NCBI GenBank assembly: GCA_905250075.1
Contig: CAJNOP010000080.1
Coordinates: forward strand, 62,001 to 126,000
DNA length: 64,000 nt
Direction of reading: 5' to 3'
From: Rotaria sp. Silwood1
Taxonomy: Eukaryota; Rotifera; Eurotatoria; Philodinida; Philodinidae
This document shows, piece by piece, positions 50,001 through 62,712 of the stretch (positions within the stretch are counted from its first letter, which is position 1; every line of letters begins with the position of its first letter). The notes under the pieces are model-generated. The model saw only the letters and a program-made list of their open reading frames with translations, did no database searches and was not told the DNA's origin. The translations under genes were made by a program, and so were the position numbers.

Positions 50001-51456
50001 GAGTTTCAGATAATACCACACAATGATACTGACTACGTGGGGAAGGAGAGAATACTGTTATAGTCTAATGAAAAGAGATGATCGTCCAACTTAGAGTCTG
50101 TAAAAGTTTAGTTACAATCTTTTGGAATTGTATGAAAAAGAAAAATTGATTCTACTATTTCCTTGTTTTATTTATAAAATTATAGTAATTATAACATGTT
50201 ATGTAATATCGGATTGTTCTTATTTTGGTTTTTCAGGCATAAAAGCTAAGAACAAAATATCGTGTAATGAAAGAGTTGTTGTTAGCATTCTCTTTTAAAA
50301 ATAAACAGTCAATGACCAAATAGTACTAAAAATATTTTGACTCGAGTGATCTAATCCCACATTCGAACGCATGCTACTTGCTTACTAAACCCTTCCGATT
50401 ATTTTTTTGAAAATTCGAGTGTTTCTTTTTAGAAAAAAAAACTTACTTTATTACTGTTATGCCAAAAGATTTTGATAAAACGATTATTAAACAATGGTTG
50501 AGGATTTTTATATGCTGTTTCAGCTTCATGTAATGTTGCATAAGCAACAAGAGCTGAATCATGTGATCCATCATAAGCAATCTAATAAAAATATAGAATT
50601 ATTTTATTATATGAAAAAGATAAAAATAGAATAAACAAAGAAATATTGAATATACTTGAACGTTTGTAACAGTACCAAATTTACTAAAATGTTCATTTAA
50701 TTTTGAAATAGTATTAAATTCAACGGGAATTTTACGTATTTCAAGTGTTGCTGGTGCTGATCCAGATCCATCAGGTTTTTGCCCTTGATTTTTTAAAATA
50801 AAAAAAAAAAAAGAATAGATATTTAACTATTAAGGAAAAAAAACATACATGGACGTTTCCATGGTCGATTCATATATCCATTATTATTATTAGCATGACT
50901 ACTACTATTACTATTATTAGTAGGAATAGTAGTATTCGTATTAATATTTGAATCATTATTTGATGGATGTTCATGTTGTTGTATTCGTCGATCATTTGGA
51001 TAAGATCCAGTAGTAACATGTCGTTTCGTATGAATCACAGGAGGAACAGGACCACTGGATGACATACCCACTTTAAAAAAAAAAGAATTCCAATAAAAAT
51101 TTATTTATAAGAAATTAATACAAATAATTCTACTTGAATCATTTTGTCGCATTTTTGGTTCAAGTGGTAATGGTTCAGCATTAGTAACAACCGTAACAAG
51201 TGTACGTTGTGGATTCATCATTAATTGTTGTTGAGATGCTTGAGGTTGTCCTGGTGGTAATTGTGGCACTTGCATACGTGGATGATGATGCATTGGATGT
51301 CTCATAAACATCGGTGGAGTTGGATGTGGTCCATGTTTTAAATCAGGTGCTTCAGGATTATATTCATGATAATGAGGATGAAGATGAGCTGGTGGTATTC
51401 CATATTGTTGATAAGGTGGATAATAAGCTGCTTGTTGTTGTTGTTGTTGCTGTTGC

Positions 51457-51499
<43 letters not shown>

Positions 51500-52593
51500 C
51501 AAAAACAACAGCATTTGTACCATGATCATATGGACATGAATCTCCAAGTGCACAATAACCTTTATTTTCAAAAAAATCACTACATGGAATTTTTTTGTAT
51601 AAAAAATTTGTATTTGTTGTTGATGGTTGATGAATTATATTTGTTTGACGTGATGGTGATGAACGTGATGATGAACCGGTTGATGAATGTGAATATGAAC
51701 GTTGTGTACGTTTAGCTGGTGGTGGTGATATTGAACGTGAACGTGATGATGAACGATGTGAACGTTGATTATTTGAATTTGTTGTTAGACGATAATGTGA
51801 TGATATTTGATGACGATTAGCACCACCACTACTTGTATTGACATGTCGACGTGGATTTGGTGAATGATGACGATTTGATGATGAACGATATGCATAACGT
51901 CTTTTAATAGGTTGAATTATTGCTCCAGATGATTGTTGTTGTGTATTTATTGAATATTCAAATGATGACGTTGTATGAGAAATTGATGGAATTTGTTGTT
52001 GTTGCTGTTGTTGTTGTTGTTGTTGTTGTTGTTCATTTTCTTGTTTTGTTGGTGATGTTAATATTTGTTGTTCAATTATTTCAGATGATTCACCTGATTT
52101 ATCATCATTGATTTCACTTGCTTTTGGTTGAACATTTTCCTATTTGATAAGAAAAAAAGAATAAATATAATAATTAATATAATATCAAGAATAATTATTA
52201 AACAAACAACTTTTTTTGCTTCAGGAATATAACGTCCATTTCGAATAACATCAAATAATTGATCAACAAAATCTTTTGTTGCTAAAAAAAAGAAAAGAAA
52301 AGTGAAGCTTTGTATTTAGAAATAAAGTTCCTTTTGTTCTGTGTAAATCTACAAACCTCGATCAAGAAAAACTTCAAGTCGATCAATACAATTTTCACGT
52401 AATTTATCTAATGGTTTATCTTTAGCAACGAGAGCAAGAACATAACGAGCTAGAGCGATTGGTTCAGCGTCGCATCTTAAAAAAAACAAACAAACTATCA
52501 TTAAAACGAAAAACTATACTAAATAAAAACATACAATGGTTCGAGTGTTGCAACGAGCCATTCTCGTAATGCTACTTCGTCGTCGATAAACAT
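47090..52593 (-). CDS. RBM26: RBM26/RBM27-type RNA-binding protein
   Basis: Thirteen exons (52593-52535, 52475-52357, 52281-52208, 52139-51134, 51070-50849, 50783-50656, 50581-50447, 49155-48940, 48884-48396, 48327-48142, 48086-48003, 47569-47336, 47263-47090) give 1041 residues. Residues 1-80 match the PWI-like N-terminal domain of RBM26/27 (ALREWLVATLEP, LARYVLALVAKDKP, FVDQLFDVI). A CCCH zinc finger lies at about 270-290 (C-x9-C-x5-C-x3-H). An RRM follows (LEIRKIPVEFNT, SALVAYATLHEAETA), then a coiled coil (KKAALEIHRKKQGLLEEQ), a second RRM-like segment (ILIKNIKDLPKNELEEFL) and an acidic tail. Two long Gln runs are present. RBM26/27 act with ZC3H18/ARS2-type complexes in nuclear RNA turnover in vertebrates. 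Whether this is RBM26 or RBM27 cannot be told; invertebrates usually have one. The donor at 52208 could instead be three bases earlier. Confidence 0.88.
49196..49857. mobile_element. pogo/Tigger-like non-autonomous element in an RBM26 intron
   Basis: The left end CAGTAAAACCTCTCTATAGT and the right end (minus strand) CAGTGAAACCTCCCATAGTG are inverted copies, of the type seen in pogo/Tigger elements. TA follows the right end; the left flank is AA, so one copy of the duplication is probably mutated. About eight copies of GTGTCCACTATA with trailing GAGGT occur near both ends in both orientations. The open frame 49508-49828 (+) is a shadow of these repeats. It lies in the ~1290-base intron between the exons ending at 50447 and starting at 49155. 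Confidence 0.8.
51430..51500 (-). repeat. Gln-coding trinucleotide repeat (RBM26)
   Basis: A run of TTG/CTG triplets on the plus strand, read as CAA/CAG on the minus strand, encodes about 22 Gln right after the CCCH finger. A second run of about 13 lies near 51993-52031 in the same exon. Synonymous CAG interruptions are present. Confidence 0.85.
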
Positions 52594-52837
52594 GTAAACA
52601 ACGGTTGCTATATTTATATACAAAGAAAATTATTTGTTGCGTTACAACAAATCTACAAAAAAAAAAAAAAAGAATTTTATTTTGTAAATATCATTTCATG
52701 CAAAATTAATTAAAACTATTATTATTATTATTTTTTTTTTTATGAATACATTATAAAAAAAGAAAGAAGATCAATGTGATATATCTGAACTAAAATGGAC
52801 GTGAGATTTCATGCATTAATTATTATAGATGAATATT

Positions 52838-55800
52838 CTATTTGACAGATTGCGATGATTGTATAGGATAATAAGTAATTTCATTCGATAAACGACGAAT
52901 TTTTCCTTGAGGTATAACTGGACGATTAAATGCTGTTATTTTTTCAATATGCTTTATTAACCAAACGAGTAAAATAATTGTACATATCTTTTTGATGAAT
53001 AAAAACAAAAAAGAAACAAACCAATATATAACCGTTTTTTCTTCTTATCTAAAATATAATCTTACCTGTAGAAAAGCAACACCAACTGTCACACAACCAA
53101 GTGTGATTAAATGTGGACGATAAAAACGGTAGAGTGCCAATGAACAACCCTTTTTTCGGAACAAAAAAAAAATTTCATAGTCGATTAAAAATATGTTAAT
53201 ATATCATACATGTGTTGCAATAACTTAATGCAAAAAAACCAAAATAGATGTAAATTGATTCATATCGAACATCAATAGTGACTAATTACTACAGAATATC
53301 CCTGTCTATGTGACTTTATATGACAAGTATGTAGGGTTGAGCGCGTCAAGTTGTTTTTTTTTTTTTTGTTTTGTACTTATTTATATCACGAATATTAACA
53401 AGAAAAGTTGTATGACGCGGTTTCTTGCTTCTAATTTTTTATGCACATAAACAAAATAAGAATAGACTTATGTTAAATAAAATGACAGAGTGAATACAAA
53501 AAAAAAGAGGATAACAACGAAACATAAAAAGAATCAAAAGAAAAAAAAAAAGTATGATTATTTTCATTTGTGAATTAGACACTTCATTTATTTATTTACA
53601 ATGTCAGTTAAACTAGAAATAATATTATTCTCTTGTTCTTATATTCAATAAAATATTTGTTTTATTAATCAAGGTTCTGATAATAATCTTTTTTTTTTTG
53701 CTATTTTCTAAACATTTTTTTTTCTTTTTTCATCAAGATAAAACAAAAAAAGTAATTTGTATGAAGGAAAACGTAAATTTAAATAGATTTACAATTAAAG
53801 TCATATTTATTAACATTTAACTTTTAATTATTCAAACATTCATGTAAATTTATAATGCAAAAAAAATTATTTGTTACTTAGAAGAACTTCCGATAATAAT
53901 AATTTCGAATTAAATTTCATATAGAAATTATCCTCATTGATAAATCGTTTTTGAATTGAAACTTTATGCATCATATAGAATCTAATGATGCAATGAATAC
54001 TTCGAAATGAGTTCAAGCTTTTAACTTTATGTTGCAAAGATCCTAAACTTATACAAAATTGCCACAATCTCATTCAATAAGGTGTTCTGCAATTTCTGAA
54101 ATTTGAGATCATTATCTAGTCTTGATCCAGCAATAAACATTTCAAAATCGTTTTACTTTTTCAAACTTGTTAATGTATATAAAAATATAGGAAGGAAAAA
54201 CTTGAGTAATTTATTGTACTTGAGAATAAGTCATAGAAGTAGAAAGTGATGTTGTTTTACTGAGAGAATTTATTTTTAATGAAAACTCATCTATAGACAA
54301 CAAAAAAACCATATGATGAAGTTATTGAATATATAGAGAAGAAAATGAAATATCTTTTATAATGATGAAAATAATATTTTTTGTATATACCCATAGGCAA
54401 ACGTATAATATTTAGCGAAATTTTTGTTTTGTTACTATTTATGAAAGAAACTAAATAATAAACTTTTTCATACAAAAAGTTTGAAAACTATACTATAACT
54501 CTGAATGTGTTGATCAAATATCGATTAACTTCGGTCCGGAGGCAAACAAAAGTCGTACTTGTGAATAATACTACTTCGGAGAACCCAAAAAAAACAAAAA
54601 CAAACTGTTTTTTCGAATTGAAACGTTCTCAGATCTTAATAAAAATAGTTTATTGTGAAAGTTTCAAGTGTTTAAATTTGCTACTACATAAGAAAAAAGT
54701 AAAAAATATGTTCTTTAACCACAGCTCTATCTTAGAATAGAAACAACTATAAGAGTTAAAACATTCACAAGAAATTATTTTCATTAAAGTTTGTTTCTAT
54801 GTAAAGTTTTACGTCAAAAAATTGAAAAATCAATTTGTCTAAGAAAGATTCATAACATTCATTTAAAACCTATCATAAAAATTTTAGTATCTCAATAGCA
54901 ATAAGTGAAAAGCTTGTCTAGATATATCATTGAAATAGAACATTTGAATACCTCATAAAATATATTTGATGGATGTTTTCCATATGGTTTTTGAGCACAT
55001 TGTGGTTCATATGATTTACAACAACTATCAGGTACAGCTGAAGCCATTGATAGATTAAAATTTGAATTTAATTGCCAATCCTTTTTTATTTAAATAATAA
55101 TAAATTATATGTTTAAAAAACAAAAATTTCTTTATTTTTTCAATTTACTTGAAATGATTTTGAACCACAACATCGAAACTAAAAGATAAGAAAAATAAAA
55201 TTATGAAAAAAAAAATTAATTAATTAATTAACATACACGTCTTTGCATTTGATCAAATGTTCTTGTTTTTCTTTTAACATAATAATATTTATGTTGAATT
55301 GTTTCAAGTAAATTTGTTGATAAACGTTCATCAAGCTAAAAAAAAAACAAATAAATTTCTTTGAATTTTAATTCAATTCAACTAACATTAACAGTATAAC
55401 CAAAAGCTAATAGACCAGTAGTTATTTCAAAAATAAATGTTAAAATTAATATTAAAAGTGTCTAAACAATTATTATTTTAATAAAAAAAAAAAAAAAAAA
55501 ATTTAATATAATTGTTTGTTTGTTTTTTTTTCTCTTTTCTTACTAATTTTAATCCTTTGATATGTTCAGTCCATGCTGTTATAAATAGAGCAATAATTGC
55601 TATACATGTTATTAATGTAGATATTAATACTAAATAAGTTGATATTGCATATAAATATGCTGAAGCAAGTAATGCGTATTTATGTTTTGTTATAATTGTC
55701 CATGTTGATAAATAAAATAATGATAAAACAGATACCAAAAGAATAAAACCAACAATAATTATAGCTGCTTTTATACCAAATATACTACAAAATCCTTGAT

Positions 55801-55846
55801 TATTTACTGCAAGTCTGTTCGGTTTTCTTGTTGATGTTGAAGGCAT
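52838..55846 (-). CDS. Tetraspanin
   Basis: Seven exons (55846-55544, 55461-55387, 55335-55237, 55178-55149, 55080-54952, 53149-53066, 52987-52838) give 289 residues. There are four membrane helices: about 27-48, 62-92, 102-125 and 226-252. The large extracellular loop (126-218) carries the CCG motif (162-164, in FRCCGSKSF), then SCC, QC and GC, six Cys in all, as expected for two to three disulfides. Tetraspanins organise membrane microdomains with integrins and other partners. The CCG motif sits alone in a 30-base exon. A 1.8-kb intron splits the loop from its last Cys. The stop lies about 245 bases upstream of the RBM26 start on the same strand. Confidence 0.87.
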
Positions 55847-58217
55847 TGAGAAATTCTATTACAATCAAAAGGATAAAAATAACAACTGGTAAGAACGAAA
55901 TTGTGCAATAAAATGAGTAGAATAAAGATGTTCTTTATGTAGAACATAGTTAAAGAAAAATAGTAAATTAGACATATGCTTAGATATACAATCAATTAAG
56001 ATCAAATTTCCTTATATTATCATGTGGTCGTGCCTTGTTTATTTCGCCTAGCCACTCGATCTATTTGTTTTTTTTTCCCTTCTCATCCATTAGTTAAAGG
56101 CATGATAACTCTAACATGGATTTTGATTATAACTAATAAAAATTAATAGTATATAGATGGCGTGAATACACAATGCCATTATGTTTTGTAAGAATGATTG
56201 TGATGCAGGAATACGCAATTCATCTCTTCAAATTTCTTCTGACAAAAATTGATCTTAAGTCAAGTGAATTTAAATCGCCTGAAGTTTTCAAAATATGTTA
56301 GAACTATATTGGGAAGACGATGGTAAATCCTTCAGCTCTATACCACGGTGTCTTTGAAAGATGTTCATAGAATAAGGATCAAAAATATCCCACTGTGATA
56401 ATCGAAAATTCTCTGTGGGCCTTCATTCTATGTACTTAGTCTTGTTTTTTCAAAAGGGCTGTGCCAGAATGTAGGGCATGATAGAGTGCCTTCTTTTTAA
56501 ATTCTCACTTTTTATTTGAAGGAAAGTTTATTGTTCTGAACAACTCTCAAAAGATGATGCTTCAATTATAAAACTTGTATTTTATGTAATCGTACCAATG
56601 CTTAATTCAAAAAAAAGGAATTCTATAATGTCTTTTTAATAAAATGAAAATAAATAGTTGGATTAGTCAGAAAGTTCTGCTACTTTCGAATATTTAGTCA
56701 TAGAAAAAAAAACATTTTGCTAGTCTGTATACATTAAATATTCAAAATTGGCTTCGGGATGTTTGATACAAAGTTTCATTGTGTCTATTCATTTCTGAAA
56801 GGTCTTTTAGTATTTGTGAATATGTATTTAATTGATCTCCTTGATTATTGCTTTACTTCAGCTTGTAACATTTGTATAAGTATCAAGATTACGGTGCAGA
56901 CATTTAAACAACTAAAAATCTGAAAGAGCAAAGCCAGGCATACATAGTGAATGAATCATAACTTAGATTTTTTCCTCTTGAAAATTATTAAAGATTGAGA
57001 ACAATAACTTGCATATATGATTTTGCATTTTTTATAATGCAAATCTATTTTATTTATCGTTGCTGATATGAATTTGAAAACAGAGGTGACTAAAAACGCC
57101 TACTTAGAATTTGTTTTTTAAACTGATAATTGTGAAAATTCGTATGGGCATTTTAATACATAATAGATACCGCTACTAGAATAAACCAACATGAAGAACA
57201 GAAACAATGAAAAAGAAATTTTGAATAATTGTTGTTAGAATTTTCTGACTACCGTATATGCATAGAATGAAGATTCATAAAGAATTCTAGGTTGCACGAC
57301 TAAAAGGGAGGAAAATATTGACCGTTTTTCCTGAAAAAAAAATTTTATCACGTCTTGTTTTGAGTATTGCGCAGACCTTTGAAGAATACTAATATATATT
57401 CTGTAAAAAACCGACTTTTTAAATTATCTCCTATGTGTTCGATTTTGTTTTATTGCTTTTTCTGTCATCCGATTCGTCATTTCATTCTTCATAAATCGAT
57501 TAGAAAATAATACAAAATTGTTTTAGTTAACATGATGGAAAAAAAAATAAAGATACATCAAATACGGATAGGAACATAGTGAACGATCTGTACAAATTTT
57601 AAAGACTTGTATTAGTACCGTTTTATGAAAATATATCAAATAATAATTACGCAAAATTCGATATGCTGCTAATATAAGTACATCATAGCCTTCATCTTAT
57701 TGAATTACAGAAAGGATGATTACGGACACTGATATAAAAAAAATTAGCTACTGCTCTACTTTTAATTTTTTCTTAGTATTATTTATTCATTTAAATTTAA
57801 TCTTTAGTTTCAGGAGGAAAATCCAAAAAGAAATGTACTTTTTCTTTGTAGATTTTAAGCACATGTCATCATGTGGATTGACAACCCTCGTGCAAAAATT
57901 GTAAGAGTACTACAAAGCTTTTAGCAACATTTAAAATTCAAGTGATTGTAGTAGTAAAGTACACTGTAAGTTTTTTACCTTGTGCATATGTCCACTGAAA
58001 AGCAAACTTTGATCTTTTTTTTGATTGAAAACTATTCATATTCTTATTTTTGGAAGCCACATACTCTCTAGAATTTAAATTTCTTTTTTTTTGCGATTAA
58101 TCGTTGCAATAATTCTTTTTTTTTTAGAATATAACTTTTTATTTCTTCTGTATCTCTTTTTTATTAGAAAAAATACATTTAAAACTTAAAAAAAAAATCT
58201 TTTGAAAGATATAATGA
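55847..58217. other. Intergenic, no gene recognised
   Basis: AT-rich sequence upstream of the tetraspanin gene and downstream of the 58218 gene. The frame 57716-57904 (+) has no domain or splice support. No repeat with clear ends was found. Confidence 0.45.
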
Positions 58218-59663
58218 TTAAACTGCTAGTCTTTTGTCTACAACATTGTTTAAATAACGATCGTAGAATCGTGCTTGTGGATCATGTTTATAAATTTTCG
58301 TAACTTCTATTGGTTCTTCCCAATCTTTGCTATGTGCCTGTCGAGCTAATGTACCATAATATTCAGTTGGAAAACGATTTGTATTTGTTTTTTGATGATG
58401 ATGATCACGTATGATGGGTGGTAAATAAGAATTTTGATTATAAATAGGTGATGTTGGTACATGAAATGATTCCCGTGCCGATTGAAAATAAGATGATCGT
58501 TCGGATTTTTTAATTGAACTATCAACAATCTGCAAATCAGTACCCTGATTTGAACCGGATGGTGGACGACGTCGAATATGAAGGCTTTGATGATAATGGT
58601 TACTTTGTTGAGAAGGAATCGAAGGAGAATTATGTGACTGAATATGATTTTGATGATGATGACAATAATGTTTAGAATGACGATGTTTACTGTTTCCTTC
58701 AATATTAGAAGTTAAAGAATTTTTTTCTGATATTTTCGTACTATTTTTTGATCGATTTGTTAATGAATTGGATGTTATAATTAAACTATTTGAATCTTGA
58801 GGTAATTTATTGGTATTTGATTGCACATAATGATCCATTGAATCATTTTCAGTTTTTAATTTACGACGTTGTTGTTTTATTGTACGTTTTGTTGATTGTT
58901 CTCGATATTCGTCATTATCAGAATTTTCAATAGGTATATGTTGTTGTGAATAATTATTATCATGATTATCATGAAATGTTAAATGTGATGATGTTGGTGA
59001 ATTTTTTTCACTATGATCATGACGTTGTTTATCTTGATTGGATCGAATGATTGATACACCATTTTGACGAAATTTTCGTGGTTGTTGTTTTGGTTTTATA
59101 GATGATGTTGTTAATGCAGGTTTATGAACATGTTGTGTAGGATCAAGTAATTCATTTGGTGTTATCTGACCATCAAGTGTTTGACGATTATGCATAGTTC
59201 GATCAGAATTCTTTACTTTATAATAACCCCAATATGGATAATAATTATCAGCTAATTCTTGTGATTTTGTTTCAGATAATGTAGCCCAATTAGTTTGATT
59301 CGATGTAGCTTTATGAACATTTTTTTTCTTTTTTCTCTCTTCTTTACGTGAAAGTTGACATTGAATAGCAGTTGGCATTCCATTTTCTTGTAATTCATTA
59401 CCATGATATCGAAGATTAGGAGATTGTTTTTGTCCTAACGATAACATCGAAGACGGCGTTGGTGTTGGTGTTGGTAATCGTTTAAAAATGGTATTAGACA
59501 TCTGATTCATATCATTTGATGATGCAACAGATGATCGTTCTGATATATAAATATCTTGATCATCATCGTCATCATCATGACTAATATAAATCATCGGTTT
59601 TCCATTTAGTTGTTGTTGTGAATCCAAATTTTTTAAATGATCTTTTTTAAAATTATGTGTCAT
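58218..59663 (-). CDS. Intronless low-complexity protein of unknown function, 481 residues
   Basis: A single open frame of 482 codons with Met start at 59663. The protein is polar, and rich in Ser, Gln, His, Asn and Lys. It includes six Asp in a row near residue 31-36, a PTPTPTPS repeat near 65-72, KEERKKKKN near 106, and His-rich segments around 330-365. Two parts look ordered: NYYPYWGYYKVKNSDRT near 140-156 and the C-terminal 55 residues (EYYGTLARQAHSKDWEEPIE, then YKHDPQARFYDRYL). No family was recognised. An uninterrupted frame this long in such AT-rich DNA argues strongly for a real gene. It may be a nuclear or scaffold protein, but that is a guess. Confidence 0.72.
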   Translation of the reverse strand: MTHNFKKDHLKNLDSQQQLNGKPMIYISHDDDDDDQDIYISERSSVASSNDMNQMSNTIFKRLPTPTPTPSSMLSLGQKQSPNLRYHGNELQENGMPTAIQCQLSRKEERKKKKNVHKATSNQTNWATLSETKSQELADNYYPYWGYYKVKNSDRTMHNRQTLDGQITPNELLDPTQHVHKPALTTSSIKPKQQPRKFRQNGVSIIRSNQDKQRHDHSEKNSPTSSHLTFHDNHDNNYSQQHIPIENSDNDEYREQSTKRTIKQQRRKLKTENDSMDHYVQSNTNKLPQDSNSLIITSNSLTNRSKNSTKISEKNSLTSNIEGNSKHRHSKHYCHHHQNHIQSHNSPSIPSQQSNHYHQSLHIRRRPPSGSNQGTDLQIVDSSIKKSERSSYFQSARESFHVPTSPIYNQNSYLPPIIRDHHHQKTNTNRFPTEYYGTLARQAHSKDWEEPIEVTKIYKHDPQARFYDRYLNNVVDKRLAV

Positions 59664-62495
59664 GTTGTTTTTTTACTTTTTTGAACGATAATTAAAAAAA
59701 AAGTAGAAATCGTCTGATACAAAAAGAAAAAAAGAAGAAAAATGAGTAGGTTATTTTTTTCTCAATCAGTTCGATTTGTTTTGTTTGAGCTCGAGTGCGT
59801 TGACGGCAACAGTATGCGTCTGTTGGTGATGTGATTGAAGCACAATTTAGAAAGAAGAATAAGCAAACATAAACAGATGTTAAATCAACATGACCATCGT
59901 CTAATACTCATAAAAAAAAGGGTCTACTAGTTACCGTTAGGAAGAAAAAAAAACAGAACTGATACCATACAATTTCATATCGAAATATTGAAGTTTGATT
60001 TTCACTAATAAGATTGACAAGTATCATAAGGCACACATAACTGTTTTCATTACAACGATGATTGGTCAATGTTCAGATATTGTGATTATTACAGAAAGGC
60101 AGAAAATTTTCATAGGGTTTCTTGAGAACGAAATGAAAAATCGGTCCATGCACAAAGCAATGAATATTTACACATCCAATACAAATCTTTGTTTATATGT
60201 TCTCTATCGATTTTTTTCTTATATCGTCTTAATTATAATTGAGAAATATATTGCATTTAGAATATGAAGTTTCAAAGAACTTTTTAGATTTCCTTTCTGT
60301 CATTATTTCAAATTTCTTTCTTTCTGTTTTTTTTTTTGTATTGCCAGATGACTTCAATTCAATGATCGTAATAGATTTATCATTATAAATGAAATAAACC
60401 AGAAATCTTAATCGAGAAAAAGTTTGAATCCATTAAAGGCAGTCGATTTCTGGATGTCGTCTATATAAATGATATGATGCAGATCACTTTGATAACCCAA
60501 GATAACATTTATCGAAATGTGTTAACATAATACAAGAGGAACTGAATATTTAACTAAAATTAGAAGATGTTGCAAGTATAGCTGACAATCTAGTCGAACA
60601 TAAGCAACCAATAGTAGATACAAAGATTAAAATTTGTTCTAGATTTTAAAATGAATTACAGCTTTCATTCTTATGGTTTACCATCGTTCGATGGATCTCA
60701 AACCAATAAGTTGTCAAGTATCTTTTCATTCTTTCGCATCGGACCAATTCCGATATGTTTCGTAATTATCGACAATAAATCATGATGAGAAAGAAGACTT
60801 CGATAATCTCATATTCTGAGTTGTTCTGTCAGTGAATTCTTGACAAAATATCTATTTTTCGTTATTAAAATACTCATGGTAAAGTATTGCCATGTTCAGC
60901 TGTTATTTTTAAATGTTACATCACGTAATTCCATTTTGATACGTGCTAAATTATGTATCTCATCATCTAGAATGTCAACAATACGAAATCGACTTTCAAT
61001 ATTTACATCTAAATGAAAAAGTTTGGTTCTTATTCAATCATTAATGCCAATTTTTGTTAGAACTCTTCAAAATCTTTTATCTTCTATCGATAAAAAGACC
61101 ATAACTGTAACTCAATTGATTCTTTTCGACATCAATTACCAGTTAAAACACGATCATACTCATTACTATGATTGCCTTAAAGTTCAATATCATAATTTTG
61201 GATATGGATTGTCTTCGATATATGTGTCAAATTTGTTCTAATTGTCTGTATAAAACATATATGAAAAAATTGAAAAGCAAAATAGAATCCATATTGTGAC
61301 ACCGAAAAGCTCTGTTATACATTCAAAATATAAATGAAACTTGTCCGTACCAATGAACTACATGTTTTTCATTATATTCATGTTTGAATTATTCAACCGT
61401 AGCTCGTGGCTACTTCTATATAGGAAACGAATACGTCTATTCTAACGGATAAAATGGCACCCAATGGTTGTTATTCAGACATTGATGAAATAGTCCATGC
61501 CAAGCATCAACCGTTGAAATTAAGCATAATCTCGATCAATTAACGAAAGACTCGACATGAAGTTGCATGACGTTAATTATAATTGGAAAGTAGGAGTATC
61601 AGGGTTCTCATTCCTTAGAGTTCTATTCCTATCAAATACAAATCCACCGAAGAATTCGTTTTCATCTGTTTTTCAAGATGCTGAAATGATTAAACATATC
61701 TATTTTCCCACTTTGTCGCAAGCTACTATGTGTTTCTGAGTACCGAAATTCTCAAGTCTGTTGATCACATATGTAGCACAACAATAAACCAGATGGATGC
61801 ATAAGAACTGGTTTTAGCAGAAGAAAACTAGTGATTGATGGAACATGCAACTGGTGTCATGAAACTAAACATTTCCTGATATTTCCTGTGACTTCGAGTT
61901 AACTTCATGTTATTTCAGATGGAAACTATCAGAAATCACAGTAGATCTCACTAGTCATGTAAGTCATTTTTTGTCGGAAAAAAATATGAGAAAAGTTAAC
62001 ATAATCACAATATAATAGAAGTATATATTACTTGTATGAAAGCACTTCTCGTCAGCGACGAACATGATCACCAATATTTACGAGATGAGAGTCAGTGAGA
62101 CAACGAATATTAGGCAGAATAACATCAGATCCAATATGAGTACCAAGCATACGAAAAAGAAAAACAAAAAATTGTGTTCATGATAGATATGGTCCGACAA
62201 AAGCAGAAAATTCGTCCATTAAAGTATGGAGAAACTGTTGTTGATAAATAATAACCTTTGATTATGCGAAGTGCGAGCGTCTTTTTGTAAACAAGATTGA
62301 ATAGTGATAGACTATAGAATAGAGGATTGGGTTAAATCAACGTCATAGTCGATTCAAAAATAAGGAAGAGACACAAATTCATTTATTTTGTTCATAAAAA
62401 GTTGCCTGAATCATCATCTATTAAATTGGGTAAGCAAGAGAGTGGAATAATGTTACTATTGCGGGCGGCGACAATTGTTCACAATAATAATGTGA
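59664..62495. other. Intergenic, with possible coding relics
   Basis: Frames at 59995-60267, 61023-61241 and 61557-61739 (+) have exon-like texture but no domain. Around 61450-61740 two frames can be followed across stops, as in an old pseudogene. Nothing could be named. Confidence 0.35.
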
Positions 62496-62499
62496 TGTT

Positions 62500-62712
62500 A
62501 TAATCAGAAAATAATCAAAAATATCGAAATTTCATTGATCATTCTCATTATTTTTGATAACAACCGATTTAATAATCATGAAGAAATCGATTATAATCGA
62601 TGTAAAATGTACAAAATTAGGCTAAAATCCTACTGCTTTAAAAATGGTTTTAATAAAAAATAATCAGAATAATCAATGAAATTTTGATATTTCTGATTAT
62701 TTTTTTATCACA
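62500..62712. repeat. Small foldback element (~210 bp)
   Basis: ATAATCAGAAAATAATC...ATTTCATTGATCATTCT on the left is mirrored on the right by AGAATAATCAATGAAATTTT...GATATTTCTGATTA. The arms are about 65 bases with modest divergence, and the loop is about 80 bases. This is a typical small MITE or hairpin. Confidence 0.65.

Noticed and set aside
48584..52111. Plus-strand Val/Leu-rich frames opposite RBM26 (48584-48832, 51314-51715, 51920-52111)
   Set aside because: They are antisense shadows of the RBM26 exons, inflated by the Gln repeats.
58346..58702. 118-codon minus-strand frame rich in Ile and Val
   Set aside because: It is an alternate-frame shadow inside the 481-codon gene.
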